Source: Archaeoglobaceae archaeon (GTDB lineage: Archaea > Halobacteriota > Archaeoglobi > Archaeoglobales > JdFR-42). From it: a stretch of DNA of 7,021 nt. Positions 1-5,290 of the stretch are shown here, one piece after another; the stretch's first letter is position 1, and each line of letters starts with the position of its first letter. A program made the translations under genes and the position numbers. The stretch lies in NCBI GenBank assembly GCA_015523685.1, contig WAJW01000037.1, positions 1 through 7,021 of the forward strand. Direction: 5' to 3'. The notes under the pieces are model-generated. The model worked only from the letters and a program-made list of their open reading frames with translations. It was not told where the DNA came from and did no database searches.

Positions 1-312
1 GCTGTTGAAAAATCTGATTATCCCGCCCATCATCTCGTGTAAGGCTCTGTAGGTCATTGCTTTTATTCCGGTTATTTCCTCCGCCTCCTCTCTTTCACCT
101 TCAAAAACAATGATCACCGGATCACCTTCGGCGGGTATCAGCATTCTTGGCTGTTTCCTCACATCTCCTGTAAAATATCTGTAGTTTTCGAGGGTAAGTA
201 TGAGGAGTATATCGATATCATGCTCTCCCATCAGCACCTGCGCTTTTTCGATCCTTTCCCTGTAAGGGTTCAGTGGAGCATCCATAACATGCAATATGTG
301 CGGAATACTCAT
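1..312 (-). CDS. M24 family (Xaa-Pro peptidase/creatinase-like) protein, N-terminal part, cut by window edge
   Basis: An open frame of 104 codons runs on the minus strand from ATG at 312-310 out of the window at base 1. The translation resembles the N-terminal creatinase/prolidase domain of M24 proteins: an early PYRERIEKAQ helix, then DIDILLILTLENYRYFTG (the family's usual 'D-LLLTSPENIRYLTG' stretch), then PRMLIPAEGDPVIIV. The metal-binding pita-bread domain would lie outside the window, so activity (aminopeptidase, dipeptidase or a non-peptidase relative) cannot be judged. The start is uncertain. ATG at 330 and 312 are in frame. ATG at 285 gives MDAPLNPYRERI, which fits the family length best and lies about 45 bases below a TATA-like CATATATGG at 326-334. 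No strong Shine-Dalgarno site is seen before any of them. The gene is divergent from the kinase gene, and nothing visible links it to the aromatic module. Confidence 0.72.
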   Translation of the reverse strand, partial: MSIPHILHVMDAPLNPYRERIEKAQVLMGEHDIDILLILTLENYRYFTGDVRKQPRMLIPAEGDPVIIVFEGEREEAEEITGIKAMTYRALHEMMGGIIRFFNS

Positions 313-388
313 AAATATTGCCCCATCCATATATGTGGATATCGACAGGAAAAATTGATACGCTTTAGGACATGATTTTTACCGATTT

Positions 389-405
389 GGAAAAGATTAT
401 TAAAT
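389..405 (+). promoter_or_regulatory. Candidate BRE/TATA box for the kinase gene
   Basis: A purine-rich GGAAAAG (389-395) followed by the AT-rich ATTATTAAAT (396-405) looks like an archaeal BRE plus TATA box. A start site about 25 bases on would fall near 426, just before an AGGAGG at 432-436 and about 43 bases before the kinase start. It lacks the TTGACAAA element found at the pps and ubiD promoters, which suggests separate control. The assignment rests on position and composition only. Confidence 0.38.
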
Positions 406-468
406 CATGCATGGAACAACCACTGGCTGAAGGAGGAAATTATTATCCATGACTTATGGGTGTGATTC

Positions 469-1260
469 ATGAATGATCTGATATTTATCAAATTTGGAGG
501 AAGCGTGATCACGGATAAAACAAGACCCTACACTGTAGACCGGTCCACACTCAGGCGTCTGTGTGAGGAGGTGAAGGAGGGAAGGAGGAAATCTGGGTTC
601 AGAGTTGTTGTGGGTCATGGAGGGGGGTCTTTTCCCCATACCTCTGCAAAAAAATACAGAACAAAAGAAGGATATACCGGTGGGAAAAGCCCGTACGGGT
701 TCTGTGTTGTTGGAAGGGATGCTGCGAAATTGAACATGATTGTTACAGATCAGTTTCTGGAGCTGGATGAGAATGCCTTCATGTTGAGAGTGTCCTCCGG
801 AGCCGTATCTGAAAATGGAAAAATAATCAACTGGAATCTTGAGCCTGTAAAACGGCTTCTTGATCTGGACATAATCCCGGTTACCTTCGGAGATGTGATC
901 GTTGATCTCGAGAAGAAGTTCACCATAGTCTCAACTGAAGAAATATTCAGGTTCATGGCAAAGGAGCTCAAACCCTCAAAGGTTTTACTTGTATCGAGAT
1001 ATGCGGTTCATGAATCAGATCCTGGAAAATTTCCACAGTCTAAAAAGATAGATCTTATTGACAGAAAGGTGTTCGACAGGTTGAAGGCCGGGCTTTCAGG
1101 ATCTCATGGATTCGATGTTACCGGTGGCATGCTCAAAAAGGTTGAGATTGCCATGGAGATTGCGGAATATTCTGATCATGTTGAGATAATCTCATCAGAT
1201 CCCGGGAATCTGGTCAGGGCCATGAAGGGAGAGCATGTGGGAACGGTAATAGTTAATTGA
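469..1260 (+). CDS. Isopentenyl phosphate kinase-like protein (amino acid kinase fold), divergent
   Basis: The 263-residue protein has the amino-acid-kinase fold and is closest in layout to archaeal isopentenyl phosphate kinase, which makes isopentenyl diphosphate from isopentenyl phosphate and ATP in the archaeal mevalonate route. Visible motifs are IKFGGSVITDK (7-17), GHGGGSFPH (49-57; H57 sits where the catalytic IPK histidine lies, in FPH rather than the usual FGH), the long helix around LNMIVTDQFLE (88-98), PVTFGDVIVD (137-146) and DVTGGM (216-221). Two usual IPK motifs differ: SGDDI reads STEEI (155-159), and the nucleotide-side TDVDGV segment reads SRYAVHESDP (176-185). The enzyme may therefore be an IPK paralogue with another phosphate acceptor, or a weakened one. 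The ATG is preceded by GGTGTGATTC, a plausible ribosome site. The gene ends 2 bases from the converging ppsB stop. The family call is firm; the substrate is not. Confidence 0.8.
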   Translation: MNDLIFIKFGGSVITDKTRPYTVDRSTLRRLCEEVKEGRRKSGFRVVVGHGGGSFPHTSAKKYRTKEGYTGGKSPYGFCVVGRDAAKLNMIVTDQFLELDENAFMLRVSSGAVSENGKIINWNLEPVKRLLDLDIIPVTFGDVIVDLEKKFTIVSTEEIFRFMAKELKPSKVLLVSRYAVHESDPGKFPQSKKIDLIDRKVFDRLKAGLSGSHGFDVTGGMLKKVEIAMEIAEYSDHVEIISSDPGNLVRAMKGEHVGTVIVN

Positions 1261-1262
1261 AA

Positions 1263-2345
1263 TCAACGTTTCGGGATTTTGAAGGTCTTTAACGCCATGT
1301 CCATTATCAGATCATAACCGCTTTTTCTTCCAATAACCGGACCTCTGTCCTTTTTGCTCCATACCGTTTCAGGTCTGCTCTGGAGAATGAATACATTGTG
1401 GGGGAACTTTAGAGTTCCATCTATTGCCCATTCAATATCCTGAGGAGTACCATAGTATTTTTCGATCTCTCTGGCAATTCTGACAAGTTCAGAAAGCTCC
1501 TCATCTGAAAGACAGGGAATGGCTTTCATGTTCTCAGGGACTTCAACTGTGACATTGTCCATTTTTTCTTCATCGTACACCACCATTATCTCCTTGGATG
1601 AGATCCTTCTCTCCTCCACATCATGAGTGATCTTGTTAATGACATGGCTGTCGGGAGTGCATATACCGCTGACAAGACCCTCCCCAAGTCCCCAGACTGC
1701 CTCGACCACAACCACATCCCTCCTTCCGGATGTTGGATGAATGGTGAACATAACTCCGGATTTCTCTGACTTAACCATCTTCTGTACAGCAACACCCATT
1801 TGGGCTTCGCTGTGATCGATCCCATGTCTTATCCTGTAGAGGATCACTCTTGGGGTGAAAAGACTGGCCCAGCATCTTCTCACCTTATCTATGACCTCCT
1901 CTCCGCCTCTAACGTTTAAGTAGGTATCATGCTGTCCTGCAAAACTTGCATCATCCATATCCTCCGCAGTTGCACTTGATCTAACCGCAACCCCCGGATC
2001 TGAAATTCCTGAGATCTCCCCGAGACGGAAATAGGCAGAAAGAACCTCGTCCTTAATAACCTCCGGAATTTCAGATTTTTCAATGAGATTCCTTATTCTG
2101 GAACTCACCTCTTCAAGGAGAGTGTAGTTATCCGGAGACTCTATTATCGGGGAGAGCAGTTCGTCTATTTTTTCAGTCAGGGAATTGTACCTGATGAACT
2201 CTCTGTAAGCAACCGATGTTACAGCAAATCCCGGTGGAACTGGAAATCCAGCTTTAAGGAGTTCTCCAAGTCCAGAAACCTTGCCACCGACGAGGTTCAG
2301 CTTTCTTTTATCTGCTTCTTCGAATGACAAAACAAAATCTCCCAT
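1263..2345 (-). CDS. ppsB: ATP-grasp PEP-synthase N-terminal-like protein; probable phenylphosphate synthase beta subunit
   Basis: The 360-residue protein is a stand-alone PEP-synthase/PPDK N-terminal (ATP-binding) domain. It shows VGGKVSGLGEL (19-29), FPVPPGFAVT (34-43), the signature VRSSATAEDMDDASFAGQHD (121-140), SGVMFTIHP (196-204), GLGEGLVSG (219-227), PQDIEWA (301-307) and QSRPETVW (322-329), then a tail of about 31 residues. It has no phosphohistidine domain of its own. Size and content match the 40-kDa phenylphosphate synthase subunit, which uses MgATP to phosphorylate the partner histidine, releasing AMP and phosphate. The partner gene lies just upstream on the same strand. ATG at 2345 is chosen because AGGTGG lies 4 bases before it and MGDFVLSF aligns with the family start; the longer frame begins with TTG at 2375, close to the predicted transcription start. 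A rifampin-phosphotransferase-like or other dikinase role is possible but less likely given the partner. Confidence 0.85.
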   Translation of the reverse strand: MGDFVLSFEEADKRKLNLVGGKVSGLGELLKAGFPVPPGFAVTSVAYREFIRYNSLTEKIDELLSPIIESPDNYTLLEEVSSRIRNLIEKSEIPEVIKDEVLSAYFRLGEISGISDPGVAVRSSATAEDMDDASFAGQHDTYLNVRGGEEVIDKVRRCWASLFTPRVILYRIRHGIDHSEAQMGVAVQKMVKSEKSGVMFTIHPTSGRRDVVVVEAVWGLGEGLVSGICTPDSHVINKITHDVEERRISSKEIMVVYDEEKMDNVTVEVPENMKAIPCLSDEELSELVRIAREIEKYYGTPQDIEWAIDGTLKFPHNVFILQSRPETVWSKKDRGPVIGRKSGYDLIMDMALKTFKIPKR

Positions 2346-2349
2346 GATT

Positions 2350-2355
2350 CCACCT
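2350..2355 (-). promoter_or_regulatory. Ribosome binding site that fixes the ppsB start
   Basis: Read on the minus strand this is AGGTGG, followed by AATC and ATG at 2345-2343. It is a strong match to the archaeal anti-Shine-Dalgarno at normal spacing. It supports the internal ATG over the in-frame TTG at 2375, and gives a 360-residue rather than a 370-residue product. Confidence 0.7.
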
Positions 2356-2396
2356 GATTTTATTTCTGAGTTCAACTTTATGATTAATCATTTGTG

Positions 2397-2420
2397 AATA
2401 TTTAAGAGTTTGTCAACATT
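2397..2420 (-). promoter_or_regulatory. ppsB promoter: TTGACAAA element plus TATA box
   Basis: On the minus strand this reads AATG-TTGACAAA, three bases (CTC), then the TATA-like TTAAATATT (2397-2405). A start about 25 bases on would fall near 2375, leaving a leader of about 30 bases before ATG 2345 that contains the AGGTGG site. The 24 bases differ from the ppsA promoter at only three positions, all in the spacer between element and TATA box. Just upstream both share a TTTTCAATGTT stretch. A related element precedes the ubiD gene. The core TTGACAA is itself dyad-symmetric (TTG-A-CAA), as a dimeric winged-helix regulator would prefer. Placement directly upstream of the TATA box resembles activator sites of TrmB-type proteins, though repression cannot be excluded. 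Confidence 0.6.
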
Positions 2421-2421
2421 G

Positions 2422-2458
2422 AAAATTTAAAATAAAATAGGATAGTTGTGTTCTATCC
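2422..2458 (-). terminator. Hairpin plus T-tract, probable ppsA terminator
   Basis: On the minus strand GGATAG and CTATCC form a perfect 6-bp stem around a 7-base loop (2440-2458). It is followed at once by a T-rich run, TATTTTATTTTAAATTTT. The left arm contains the ppsA stop codon TAG. Archaeal termination depends mainly on the T-tract, so the tract is the stronger evidence and the stem may assist or stabilise the 3' end. It lies between ppsA and the ppsB promoter and argues for separate or partly separate transcripts. Confidence 0.5.
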
Positions 2459-4303
2459 GGACCTCTCCAGAATTACAACGGTCCCCTGGTCTCCATCCAC
2501 CCTTATTATATCCCCTGTCTTTATCACCTGTGTTGCTATCCCAGTCCCGGTAACTGAAGGCAGACCGTATTCTCTTGAAACTATCGCTGCATGGCTTGTC
2601 AGTCCACCTATGTCTGTAACAGCAGCCTTGATCCTTGTAAAGACAGGTGCCCAGCTCGGATTGGTGTTCGGGCAGACGAGGATTTCTCCTTCCTCAAGTT
2701 CAGTGATCTCATCAAGAAATCTTATAACTCTTGCTCTACCTTCCACAACTCCTCCTGATGCAGCAAATCCCTTGATTTCTGTCACGTCTTCCGCGGTATA
2801 TGTCACTCCTTTAATCCATTCAGAAACCTTTTCAGAGGTAATGCCCCAAAGCATAACTGTGAATGGCTCAGCGATTTCTTCTGGAACTGTTCCAAGTGCT
2901 GGTGGTGGATTCCATGCTCTTGCTTTTTCAAGAATGTCCTTTCTTTTTTCCGCTTTACGTTTCCAGTATTCCGATCGTGCCGGGATATTTTCTCCAAGGG
3001 CCCATGATGTAACAAGATCTTCTATGATCATGGGTATCTCAAATCTGTTGAAAAGGAATATATCGTCCTCATTCTCAAGCATACCGTATCTCGTGAACAG
3101 CCTGCCAAATTCCCTCATCTTCTCAAATACTATTGTATGGAACCAGTGTTCTACCCAGAAAAGATGGTTCTCAGCATAATCGTAGATGTCTCTGCATATA
3201 TTATACGAATCTTCAAATGTCTTCCTGTCCTCCTCATTTTTGATCAGATCCATATATTCTCTTACCAGTTTTTCCCTCTCACTGTCTATCGTCTCGAGAT
3301 CTCTCTCCACTCTCTCTCCTTTCTCGATTCTCTCAATGTAGTTCTTTATATAACTGAAAGGTACCTCCAGGGTATTTATCCAGCTTCCCTCATAGTGAAA
3401 CCATCCGCTTCCAACTGATACGTAGAACCATGGGTCTCTGGCCTCCTCGAAGGCGTGAATCCACTCACGCCCCTCAGGAAAGTTGCTGAGTTCCTCGAGT
3501 TTTTCTTCGGGCGTTCTGTCTGATGTCAGGATGTCCCTGACGTTTCCTCCAAGTGAGATGGCAAGTCTCGCAAGTTTTGCGAGCTCTTCTTCAGGCCTGA
3601 ACATCACAACATATGCTCCTGCAACCATCTTGCCTATAACTGACTCGCTTATGCTGGGAAAGAGCTTTCTGACGGTATCTGCGAAGGTCAGGTAGGCAAG
3701 ATACGAGAGGTTGAGATACTGAAAATGATACTGCCATGCCTTGAATATCCCGTCTATTATCCTGTTATATGCCTCCATGAGGTCATATGAGCTGTAGTAC
3801 CCCCTGGGAACTGGCAGGACTCTCTCTTCAGGTTCGAAGGTAGGAAGGTCGGGAACTTCGATGTTTTTTATCTCTTCTCCAAGTGCACGGAAGTTCTTTT
3901 CCCATTTCTCATAATAGTTCTCCCTCTTGTAGTTTTGAAATACGTGAAAAGCTCTTTTCTGAAACAGTTCCGCCTTTCTCGCTATGGTCTCTTCGGAAGG
4001 AGGTTCAATGGCACATATATAGAAATAGCATCCCGCTATTCTCTGGGCCACTCCCTGGGCAGGAGGGATACAGAAGACGCGTGTGGTATACTGGGAGAGG
4101 GCTATCTGCCATGCCTCATGAAATATCAGATCAAAAGGATACATTGGATCTGGAGCGTGTATCTTGTCAAGAAACCAGAACTGCCTGTTCTCCCAGCTTT
4201 CTCTGTCCTTGCTGAAAATGTAATGGGGAGGATACATCTCTTCCCAGTCTTTTAGATTTTCAGGAATCTCAATTTCAAGAGGTCTGGGAAATTTACCGTT
4301 CAT
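2453..4303 (-). CDS. ppsA: PEP-utilising (phosphohistidine) domain protein; probable phenylphosphate synthase alpha subunit
   Basis: The 616-residue protein has a long N-terminal region rich in aromatic residues (for example EEMYPPHYIF at 21-30, FWFLDKIHAPDPMYPFD at 42-58, WFHYEGSW at 301-308, NHLFWVEHWFHT at 379-390). A C-terminal PEP-utiliser mobile domain follows at about 510-612. The domain carries GGLTSHAAIVSREYGLP (566-582), with His571 as the expected phosphorylated residue, and ends in DGDQGTVVIL. This architecture, its near 70-kDa size and the adjacent ATP-grasp gene match phenylphosphate synthase subunit 1, in which phosphohistidine hands phosphate to phenol. The N-terminal two thirds would bind the acceptor. 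No ATP-grasp or PEP/pyruvate-barrel domain is present, so it is not ordinary PEP synthase. ATG at 4303 has GAGGTGG just upstream. Another phenolic acceptor, such as a cresol or catechol, cannot be excluded. The family resemblance to PpsA rests on recalled sequences. Confidence 0.84.
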   Translation of the reverse strand: MNGKFPRPLEIEIPENLKDWEEMYPPHYIFSKDRESWENRQFWFLDKIHAPDPMYPFDLIFHEAWQIALSQYTTRVFCIPPAQGVAQRIAGCYFYICAIEPPSEETIARKAELFQKRAFHVFQNYKRENYYEKWEKNFRALGEEIKNIEVPDLPTFEPEERVLPVPRGYYSSYDLMEAYNRIIDGIFKAWQYHFQYLNLSYLAYLTFADTVRKLFPSISESVIGKMVAGAYVVMFRPEEELAKLARLAISLGGNVRDILTSDRTPEEKLEELSNFPEGREWIHAFEEARDPWFYVSVGSGWFHYEGSWINTLEVPFSYIKNYIERIEKGERVERDLETIDSEREKLVREYMDLIKNEEDRKTFEDSYNICRDIYDYAENHLFWVEHWFHTIVFEKMREFGRLFTRYGMLENEDDIFLFNRFEIPMIIEDLVTSWALGENIPARSEYWKRKAEKRKDILEKARAWNPPPALGTVPEEIAEPFTVMLWGITSEKVSEWIKGVTYTAEDVTEIKGFAASGGVVEGRARVIRFLDEITELEEGEILVCPNTNPSWAPVFTRIKAAVTDIGGLTSHAAIVSREYGLPSVTGTGIATQVIKTGDIIRVDGDQGTVVILERSG

Positions 4304-4307
4304 GGTA

Positions 4308-4320
4308 CCACCTCTGGTGG
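4308..4320 (-). promoter_or_regulatory. ppsA ribosome binding site inside a short palindrome
   Basis: The minus strand reads CCACC-AGA-GGTGG directly before TACC and ATG 4303. GAGGTGG is a strong Shine-Dalgarno match that supports this start. CCACC and GGTGG are perfect inverted arms with a 3-base loop and could mask the ribosome site. However, the TATA position predicts a transcript start near 4315-4320, so the left arm may not be fully transcribed. Confidence 0.5.
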
Positions 4321-4337
4321 CGAATTATTAATTATGA

Positions 4338-4361
4338 AATATTTAATGTTTTGTCAACATT
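4338..4361 (-). promoter_or_regulatory. ppsA promoter: TTGACAAA element plus TATA box
   Basis: On the minus strand this reads AATG-TTGACAAA, spacer ACA, then TTAAATATT (4338-4346). The element also forms an inverted repeat AATGTT-GACAA-AACATT (4345-4361). Upstream, TTTTCAATGTT (about 4363-4373) is shared with the ppsB promoter, but ppsA has an extra 7 bases that look like a tandem copy of AATGTTA/AATGTTG. The predicted start is about 4315-4320, giving a very short leader with the GAGGTGG site. The trmB stop lies only 22 bases upstream of the element, so trmB read-through into ppsA is possible. Confidence 0.62.
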
Positions 4362-4383
4362 TAACATTGAAAAATTAACCACA

Positions 4384-5157
4384 TCACTCTTGAATTCCTG
4401 CGAGAGTTCGAAGTAGCATATCGTGTATGGCTCTGGAAATATCCCGGTTTTTGAGTATTATCCCCTCATCATACCATCTTCTCTCTTTCAGACTTCCTTC
4501 AGAGGGCATCAGTATTGTTTCTTCACAATCACGGACATAAATCCTTGCTGATGTGTTGAAATCCGAGCATGTGGCAATTTTCTCGAGAAACTCTCTTGCG
4601 TCCTGGGGTAATTGTTCCAGAGAGGTAAGCAGGATAATCCTGACCCCTCTATCAACAATTTCGAGTATTTCAGGTTTGTACTCGTAAATTAGACGTATTG
4701 CCTCATTTCTTGTTGCACCGATTACGAGTTCCCGCTGTGTTTTTCTTATGAATTCCTTAACAACGCCAATCAGGGCCCTTCTTCCCGAAACCTCATGGGA
4801 AATTGTAAACGGAACAGTTCTCTCAACGCCCATGGATCTTACAATGTTAACAAACTCCTCCCGAATCCTTATGAGATTATACAGCTTTCTCTCAACGTCC
4901 CTTATAAGAACTGATGTAGCAGTCTCTGGAGAAATGGCAAAATATTTTCTTGGCCTCTGGGAAGATACATATACGATCCCCTTCTCACTTAAACTCTCAA
5001 GGATATTATATATGCGCTGTCTCGTTAATCCCGCCTCTTTTGCTACTTCATTCACTGACGCTCCGGATTTTCTGAGGAGTATGAAGTATATATTCGCTTC
5101 CGCAGTTGTAAGGCCAAGATCTTCAAGAATCTTTATCATCCTGTTTTTTTGGTGCAT
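4384..5157 (-). CDS. TrmB-family transcriptional regulator, probable local regulator of the pps/ubiD genes
   Basis: The 257-residue protein begins with a TrmB-type winged helix: LEDLGLTTAEANIYFILL (11-28), then the helix-turn-helix region SGASVNEVAKEAGLTRQRIY (31-50) and wing (about 54-75, ending RKYFAISPE). A charged helical linker (about 79-110) follows, probably for dimerisation, then a C-terminal effector-type domain with RELVIGATRNEAIRLI (142-157) and DRGVRIILLTS (169-179). No H-x-K phospholipase-D catalytic motif is seen, as expected for a sensory version. TrmB proteins bind sugars in several archaea; here the setting suggests an aromatic or phenolic ligand, which is inference. ATG at 5157 follows GTGATCA, which can pair with the 16S tail; Met7 is a weaker alternative. 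It lies between ppsA, downstream on the same strand, and the divergent ubiD gene, an ideal place for a pathway regulator. Confidence 0.83.
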   Translation of the reverse strand: MHQKNRMIKILEDLGLTTAEANIYFILLRKSGASVNEVAKEAGLTRQRIYNILESLSEKGIVYVSSQRPRKYFAISPETATSVLIRDVERKLYNLIRIREEFVNIVRSMGVERTVPFTISHEVSGRRALIGVVKEFIRKTQRELVIGATRNEAIRLIYEYKPEILEIVDRGVRIILLTSLEQLPQDAREFLEKIATCSDFNTSARIYVRDCEETILMPSEGSLKERRWYDEGIILKNRDISRAIHDMLLRTLAGIQE

Positions 5158-5211
5158 TGATCACGGATAATTCAAAAATATTACTTAATCCTTTTTGACA
5201 TCGCTCTGCAG

Positions 5212-5222
5212 TTTAAATTAAA
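5212..5222. promoter_or_regulatory. AT-rich TATA-like element in the trmB-ubiD intergenic region
   Basis: TTTAAATTAAA is nearly symmetric and could act as a TATA box in either direction. On the minus strand it would start the trmB transcript near 5190, about 33 bases before ATG 5157. On the plus strand it would start near 5242. A second TTTTTGACA (5192-5200) lies close by, without the 3-base spacing to a TATA box seen elsewhere. The 133-base region 5158-5290 holds no gene. Confidence 0.35.
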
Positions 5223-5229
5223 TGGCGGG

Positions 5230-5251
5230 ATTTGACAAATTCTTATCTACA
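5230..5251 (+). promoter_or_regulatory. ubiD promoter: palindromic TTGACAAA element plus weak TATA box
   Basis: ATTTG-A-CAAAT (5230-5240) is a perfect 11-base palindrome containing TTGACAAA. After the same 3-base spacing as at ppsA and ppsB comes TTATCTACA, which matches the TTAAATATT box at 5 of 9 positions. A start about 25 bases on would be near 5272. The weaker TATA box suggests more dependence on an activator, if this reading is right. Confidence 0.5.
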
Positions 5252-5279
5252 ATCATCCTTCCAGTATTGTTCTGAGATG

Positions 5280-5286
5280 GGGGTGA
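5280..5286 (+). promoter_or_regulatory. Ribosome binding site for the GTG-started ubiD gene
   Basis: GGGGTGA, with another G before it, lies 4 bases before GTG at 5291-5293. It is a strong Shine-Dalgarno match and decides for this non-ATG start, which keeps the CxxC pair at residues 4-7 in the protein. Confidence 0.65.
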
Positions 5287-5290
5287 AACC

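Noticed and set aside
2346..2375. Ten extra N-terminal codons for ppsB starting at TTG 2375
   Set aside because: TTG is a poor start, it sits at the predicted transcript start, and the strong AGGTGG site points to ATG 2345.
2448..3179. 243-codon open frame on the plus strand
   Set aside because: Lies wholly antisense within ppsA, apart from a few bases at its edge. It has serine-rich, low-complexity composition and no recognisable domain, and the ppsA frame carries clear family motifs.
3883..4255. Two overlapping plus-strand frames of 106-110 codons
   Set aside because: They are antisense to the conserved N-terminus of ppsA and show no motif or ribosome site; they are frame shadows.
1263..4303. 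A single PEP synthase gene broken into two pieces
   Set aside because: The order is reversed (phosphohistidine protein upstream, ATP-grasp downstream). Each gene has its own promoter and ribosome site, the 616-residue protein has a large non-PEP-synthase N-terminus, and there is no PEP/pyruvate-binding barrel.
4748..5170. 140-codon plus-strand frame
   Set aside because: Antisense to the winged-helix part of the TrmB-type gene, whose reading frame is well supported.
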